From the NCBI GenBank assembly GCA_032718475.1, contig JAUCBJ010000465.1, positions 1 through 61,008 of the forward strand: a stretch of DNA of 61,008 bases. The letters run 5' to 3'. Source of the DNA: Nemertoderma westbladi. Lineage: Eukaryota > Xenacoelomorpha > Nemertodermatida > Nemertodermatidae. How positions within the stretch are numbered: the first letter of the stretch is position 1; each line of letters begins with the position of its first letter. Under the pieces are notes generated by a model. It did not search any database. It had not been told where the DNA came from and worked only from the letters and a program-made list of their open reading frames with translations. The translations under genes were made by a program, and so were the position numbers. This document shows positions 55,198 to 61,008 of the stretch, one piece after another.

Positions 55198-58100
55198 ACT
55201 GTACGTGCCAGGTTGGAATTCATGCATGAGCGCGCAGGTACGCTTTGTTGTTTTGAGATCACCGCGCACATGAAATTGGCTCGTCGCGCACCTCATCATC
55301 CATACAAAATCGCGCAGCTCATGTCATGCATATCTCAAAAAATCGTGCAGGTCATATGAACAATTTTACATTCCTATTTTACAGCTTTGAGCGTTTTAAG
55401 CTTATCTTAGTATCGTAGCTTATCTTGTCTGTCTGTACGTTGAATCTACATAATACATGTAATTTTTGCAACATCAAAATTGTTAATATTAAAAAATATT
55501 TTTTGAATCCACTACATTTACATTTGAAAATACATTACTCTACTGTATAAAATTTGAATAAATACCGTATGCAATAGTTAAGTCATACTTATAATACATT
55601 TGTCTACACTTTCTTTTCCGACTTTACCTGTTTACTAACGAAACATAGGCAATAGGCATAGGCCTAATAACAATAGAGTACTGTCACTGTAGTTAAAAAA
55701 AATAGACAAATTCAGCTCCGGTTGCCTGTACAGTATTACAGTATTATGGAGAAATGATTTGACAGTTTGAAGAATTGTAAATGAGAAATAACGCGAGCGA
55801 AGCGAGCGAAATTTTTTTGTGTATTTTCGTGATTTCAATTAATTTGTGGCGCGCATCAGAGCTGCGCGCTGAGGCGCAACGCGCACCTGTCTCACCCAAA
55901 TGCGCAACGCGCATCTGGTTTGCGGTCATTCGTGCAGGTACGCGTCCGAGGTTTGCAGCATGAATTCCAACCTGGTGTACGTGTACAGTTATCAGCAGCA
56001 ACGTACATACTACATACGTCATACGTCAGGATGGAGGTCTGTAGTCTGGTAGTCAGGTAGCCTAGTTGAGTTACCGGTCAGCCGGTACCGGACCATCTGA
56101 CTGCTAACTTGCATCAGCTAACTTGCATCAGTCAGCTTGTCAGTAGTGACAAGACAACTGGACTGGACTGGAACTCATCAGCTGACAATGCAAGTTGACT
56201 TGTTCCGTTGTTTTGAGTGTACAAATGAAATTAAAAGGCAAATTAAAGATGAAAAATCAAAAACCTAAAAACCTAGTTTTAGGCTTTTTTCAAATTTTAG
56301 GTTTTTGACAAAAACCTACAAAAACCTAGGTTTACAAAAACCTACTTTGCCAGCCCTGTGCAGCCCTGACGGGTTCTGGTAAAATGAAAAGCGCGCCAGG
56401 CAGCCAGGTGACAGTGGCCAGTGCCAGCCATGACAGCATGACAGCATGAGCCCATGACATTCAATGCTCGCCAACCATTCACCAATAAATTTCGCAATTA
56501 TTAGGTACTTACTGTCAGACTGTCTGACTGACTGTATTATACTGTTATATAGTAGGCCTAATAATTTATCAGTTTATACTGCAGCAGACTTACAGTATTA
56601 AAGGTTATCGTTCATATGCATACCGATGGTGTTACAGTGGTGGTGTTTTCTAACCAAAACAATAAACTAATCTCCATTACTTAATTAACGGAAAGCCTAT
56701 ATGGAATATTGACAAAAAGCGCGCCACACGGATTCTGGTTAAACGAAAAGCGCGCCAGCCATGACATTCAATGTGCGCCAATCATTGAAAGATTGACCAT
56801 TAAATTTTGCAATTATTGTAATCATTTATCAGTTTATACTGCAGTACCACTCCTACTGTCCTACAGTATTTTAACATGAAAATGCGAGCCCTGCGAGCAA
56901 GAAAATTTTGCAGAAACGTAAACATGAATAGGCGTAAAGTACTGAAGTAATACTGTAATAGGGCCTATTCAGAATTCAGATAGAGATAGTAGGTCAACCG
57001 AAGGTTTTTAAATACATATGTGATTAAACTGTTAAATCGCGAGCGTAGCGAGCAATAAAATTTTAACATTTTTGGGTCAACCGACTATTTATACCTACAG
57101 ATGTGATTATGAATTACATCGGAGTGTAGCGAGCACGGAAAATCTGCTGAATCGTGGTTTTAGGCTATATTGGCAGATTGGTGTGAACAATTGAAAAACC
57201 TTTCAAACAAGTCATATTTTGAAAGACATTAAAACTTTGGCCTGATTGGCCATGATGATTAACGTGGATTGGATACGGTACCTTCAATGCCCAATCTGTC
57301 GGTTTGTCCACAATGTGGGAGTGCAAAACAGTTCAAGGCCAGAAGGCACGGAACTACTTCTATAGGCAGATAGGTTAATAAACAAATACTGTAATAAAAT
57401 ATCACTGTATGTAATCAAATATCCCTATTCTATTATAGTTTAGTCATTAGAATGATGAATAAGAGTAGAGCGCATAGGCAGATAGGCAGGTATAATACAC
57501 AAACGCGAGCGAAGCGAGCGAAACATTTTAAGGCCTAGGCCTAACTCTTTTTAAAATAAGACTCTACTGACTGGTAGACCGATATAATTTGAAGTAGAGT
57601 GGCTGGATATGTTGTACAGTTGTATGTTGCCATGCCAATGCATTTTGCTACTGTACTAGTGTAGGCCTACATGACATCAATTTCCGCGCCAGGATCCTCA
57701 ATGCGCGCCACACACCCCTGTTCCTTCACGCCAGGATCCTAAATGCGCGCCACACGCCCCTGTCCCTTCGCGCCATGATCCTAAATGCGCGCCACACATG
57801 TTTAGCAAACTCTACATAAATTCCAACCTGGACGGAAAGGAGCAGGTTACAGTGGTGGGCTTTTCTAACCAAAACAATAAACATTATCTCAATAACATAG
57901 GGTATTTCATACCGGTACTTATAGTCTTATTTTTGCAATACGAAAATACCATCCAGCCATCGGTACGGATATGAACTATAATTGTATTAAAATATTAAAA
58001 GGCGAGCGTAGCGAGCAAATAAATTTTGCAGAAATATTAAGATTAATACAATATTAGTCAGCTAGTTTGTCATAGGTCAAGGTCAACCAACTGTTTTTAA

Positions 58101-58499
58101 ATACAGATGTCATTAAAGAAAATTGCGAGCAAGAAAATTTTAACATTTATAGTACCTGTAGTAGGCCAACCAACTGTTTTCAAATATCAGAATATAGAAT
58201 ATGATTGATTATTGATTAAATTGAGAGCGTAGCGAGCATGAGAATGTGGTTTTATATTGGTTTGAACATTTGAAACAACTCATGTAGGTTAATAAACAGA
58301 TACAGTAGCCTAATACAGTACCGGTAATAGTAATACAGTAATAGGCTGATAGGGAAATTGAAATAATGGATATGAGTAGGATATAATTACAAATGCGAGC
58401 GAAAATTTTTAACTCTTTTTAAACATAGGTCTACTGACAGACTGACTGACTGATATAGGCCTACACCATACAGCCATAACCCTTAATTAGCTCGATAGC
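55198..58499. other. Repeat-rich region, no gene seen
   Basis: It contains about eight copies of a GCGAGCGWAGCGAGC-type motif followed by AAAATTTT, two related blocks at about 56,375-56,600 and 56,715-56,870 (AAAAGCGCGCCA..CATGACATTCAATG), two partial R repeats, and five TAGGCCTA octamers. No credible open frame. Confidence 0.5.
57684..57800. repeat. Three-copy 43-bp tandem repeat
   Basis: CGCGCCAGGATCCTAAATGC followed by CGCGCCACAC recurs three times with few changes. Confidence 0.8.
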
Positions 58500-59690
58500 T
58501 CGATTATTTATATAAACTCATATCTAAATCGCAACATGGGTTCCTAAAGAAACGGTCTACCTGTACTCAATTATTGGAATGTACAACTGATTGGTGCAAT
58601 TTATTAGATAGTCGACAGAGCACGGACCACGGACACAATTTATATTGATTTTGCGAAAGCTTTTGATTCTGTTGTACATACAGACATCTGAAATTATTAT
58701 CTAAATTATCGGCATATGGTATATCTGGAGATTTATTATTGTGGTTATCGGCGTTTTTATCTGATCGTAGCCAACGTGTTGTTGTTGGAAATAGTTTTTG
58801 CGATGTCTGCTATGTACTATCTGGTACCCCTCAAGCTGTCAAGGTAGCGTACTTGGCCCTATATTGTTAGTGTTATTTATTAATGACCTACCTAATATAA
58901 TCGGTAATAGTGTATCATGCAAATTGTTCGCCGACGATGTAAAGCTGTATGCGCGCTCGTCCGATAATTTGCAACTCGCTGAAGCTATATCTGCTTTGGA
59001 AAAGTGGGCTGACTGGCTGATACATGGCAACTCAAAATTGCTGCTCATAAGTGCACCGTGCTTTACATCGGTTCGGCAGACCGAAGTGATACGCAGTACA
59101 TGCTGACATGTTAGGTGGTAAATTTTTAAAGAATGACACTTCTTGTAGAGACCTGGGTATTACAATGTGTAGTTCTCTTAATTTCGATGTTTATTGTCGT
59201 GAACAAGCTGCCAAGGCCCTAAAAATGACAAATTTGATTTTCAAGTGCTTTTTAACTTCGAATCGTTCTGCATTAATTACGGCTTTTAAATCTTATGTGC
59301 GTCCCTTATTAGAGTACTGTACGCCTATATGGTCTCCTTTTCATTTAGGTTGTATAGACTTACTTGAGTGGGTACAGAGATATTTTACGCGTCGCCTTTT
59401 TAAACGTTGTAATTTAGATTGTACAGTAAGCTATTTGAATCGAATTAACGTATTACAACTTCAACCCCTGGAAGTGCGCCGCATAATTTTTGACCTCAAG
59501 ATGACCTTCGCTCTTTCGAACAACGAAGTCGACCTAAACTTCGCTGACTTCCTTACCTTGGCCCCTAGGGGTGGGTTGAGAGGTCACGACCGTAAACTGT
59601 TTCATAAACAGTCGCGCTTGCAGATGTGCAAAAATAATTTTTCCCATAGAGTGGTGCCCATTTGGATGGAACTCGCTTCCAGCTGAAGTT
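58500..59690 (+). pseudogene. Broken CR1/jockey-type LINE reverse transcriptase
   Basis: Several frames together give IYIDFAKAFDSVVHT (motif A), GTPQGSVLGPILLVLFINDL (motif B) and CKLFADDVKLYA (motif C). Then comes a separate 192-codon frame (59,108-59,686) with VRPLLEYCTPIWSPF, the post-RT block typical of CR1/jockey-like LINEs. Frameshifts near 58,620, 58,830 and 59,100 and stops make it inactive. The 5' part is absent. Confidence 0.85.
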
Positions 59691-60090
59691 GTAAATTGCC
59701 GTAATAAACTGTTATTTTCTCTAAGACTCAAAGAAATTAACCTACTTTCTTTTTGTAAGTTTAACCGGGATTTAGTGTAATTATTGTAATTTCATTTGTA
59801 AATATAATATGTTTTTTATCTGTTCTACTTTATGTTTTTATCATATCTTTTATAATATCTACATACTATTAATTGATATCTGCCTTCTATATCTATATTT
59901 GTAATAATGTCATTTGTTATTCTGTACTACTTGGAACTCATGTATACGTTTTTAATTTAATATGGCATATTGTTACGTTTTTTATAAGATTTGTAAATTT
60001 TTAATAATATGCTGCTCTAGTGTACTGTTTATAGTATTTACCTGCATAATTTCAATATTTTTACTTCATTTCCGTTTAAATTTCCACTTG
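59691..60090. other. Probable LINE 3' UTR and AT-rich flank
   Basis: T-rich sequence without clear tail or target repeat. Confidence 0.35.
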
Positions 60091-60094
60091 ACAG

Positions 60095-60400
60095 TCAGGG
60101 AGATCATCAATTTTGGGGTTACCCCAAATTTCGAATTCTGGTAATAGACTGTCGAAAATTGGGGTTTTTTGTTCAAATTTGAGGTATTTTTAGGCTCATA
60201 ATATCGAGTGTTGCTGCGACTTAGGGAAACTGTTGGAGCAACTTCTACTTTTAATATGTTAAAATATAATGTAAAATAAGAACTTTTATCGATGTAATAA
60301 ATTATTTCACCGATGCAAACATGCTTTTATTGGGGGCGAAAATTGAAATTTGAGGTTAAACCTCAAATTTGAGACAAAACCTCAAATTTCGCCAGTCTTT
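60095..60400. repeat. Foldback segment with CCAAATTT/CCTCAAATTT palindromes
   Basis: The left side has TTGGGGTTACCCCAA. The right side has AAATTTGAGGTT and AACCTCAAATTT around one base, then another inverted copy. It may be a small foldback element about 300 bp long; edges are uncertain. Confidence 0.45.
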
Positions 60401-61008
60401 ACAACATCACCAGCCTGCCAGCAGTAGAGTGTGGCAGTAGGCTTTGCTGCTTAGTGCTTATAGAGCTTGGTGAGAATGGGTGACAAGTGTAACCTGTGAC
60501 ATGACATGTATGCAGGGTAGGCTTAACCTTACAGCACAGCAACTTACAGTCAATAACTTTAATGATTGTTAACTCCGTTAGTGATTGGTGAGGAAAATGC
60601 AGAAGACTAGAGAAATTCGCTATCCTTACAGCCTTCTGGCCTTACTATTGGTAAGAAGAACAATAGACCAAATCCTCACTGTTGCGAGATTCAAGCTCAC
60701 ACAGCTGCACAGTCACAGACTCAGGAAGGGATTCCAGAATTTGGAAGTTTACATATTCTGGCATTCATATGTCTGTATGTTCTGTTGATCATTCATATCA
60801 CACATCTTCGGGAAAAAAATATGTTTTATGGTTGTTGATGTCCTCTTTAAAACTTTGTATATCAAATTAAGCCATTCCTCTCCTGACAGCCTGAAGACTT
60901 AGGCTATGTAATATTCGCCTGCCCTAGCTCTATCTGTCAATTGGAATACTGTCTTTCTTCCACAGTTTGGAGCCCATTTCTAGAGAAATGTTGCCGCAAA
61001 GGTTGTGA
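60401..61008. other. Right end of window, no recognised feature
   Basis: Two short overlapping frames (60,585-60,870) have no motif. Confidence 0.4.

Overview
The window looks like a stretch of a bilaterian animal genome, most likely a marine invertebrate. It is AT-rich, genes are split by GT-AG introns, and there is no operon-like packing. It is crowded with non-LTR retrotransposons, tRNA-derived SINEs, foldback DNA transposons and minisatellites. All gene models below were built by hand from splice sites, codon phase and recognisable motifs, without any database search.

Region 1 (about 1.9-20.9 kb, + strand) holds one complete nine-exon gene whose intron phases all agree. Its predicted product is about 562 residues. 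It has three closely spaced hydrophobic segments like the MS4A/CD20 fold, then a loop of about 350 residues, a fourth membrane segment and a C-terminal tail with a PPLY motif. The ordinary MS4A loop at this place is only tens of residues long. Three of its introns begin with large minisatellites whose repeat unit spans the exon-intron junction, so each unit carries a copy of the 5' splice site. A fourth intron shows the same event at the two-copy stage. The long fourth intron carries two opposed tRNA-derived SINEs and a decayed endonuclease/RT LINE. A 1.43-kb TTAA-flanked (piggyBac-like) foldback element is nested in that LINE.

Region 2 (21.5-23.1 kb) holds two more minisatellites.

Region 3 (24.2-44.8 kb) is built around a nearly identical direct duplication of about 6.9 kb (24,206-31,157 and 37,666-44,542). 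Each copy contains a 5'-truncated LINE with a restriction-like endonuclease motif and an intact 541-codon ORF, fragments of other LINEs, and a C2H2 zinc-finger gene. The downstream copy encodes a terminated zinc-finger protein. The upstream copy loses its 3' end and is followed by five phase-consistent exons. Three of these encode the C-terminal coiled-coil tail of a myosin II heavy chain. A zinc-finger/myosin-tail chimera is possible but unproven. A false duplication from unmerged haplotypes must also be considered.

Region 4 (45-61 kb) is repeat territory: degenerate tandem arrays, an inverted-repeat element, two adjacent foldback DNA transposons with 5-bp target duplications and CAGT termini, a cluster of GCGAGC-type motifs, and a broken LINE of the CR1/jockey kind. 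I found no convincing host gene there.
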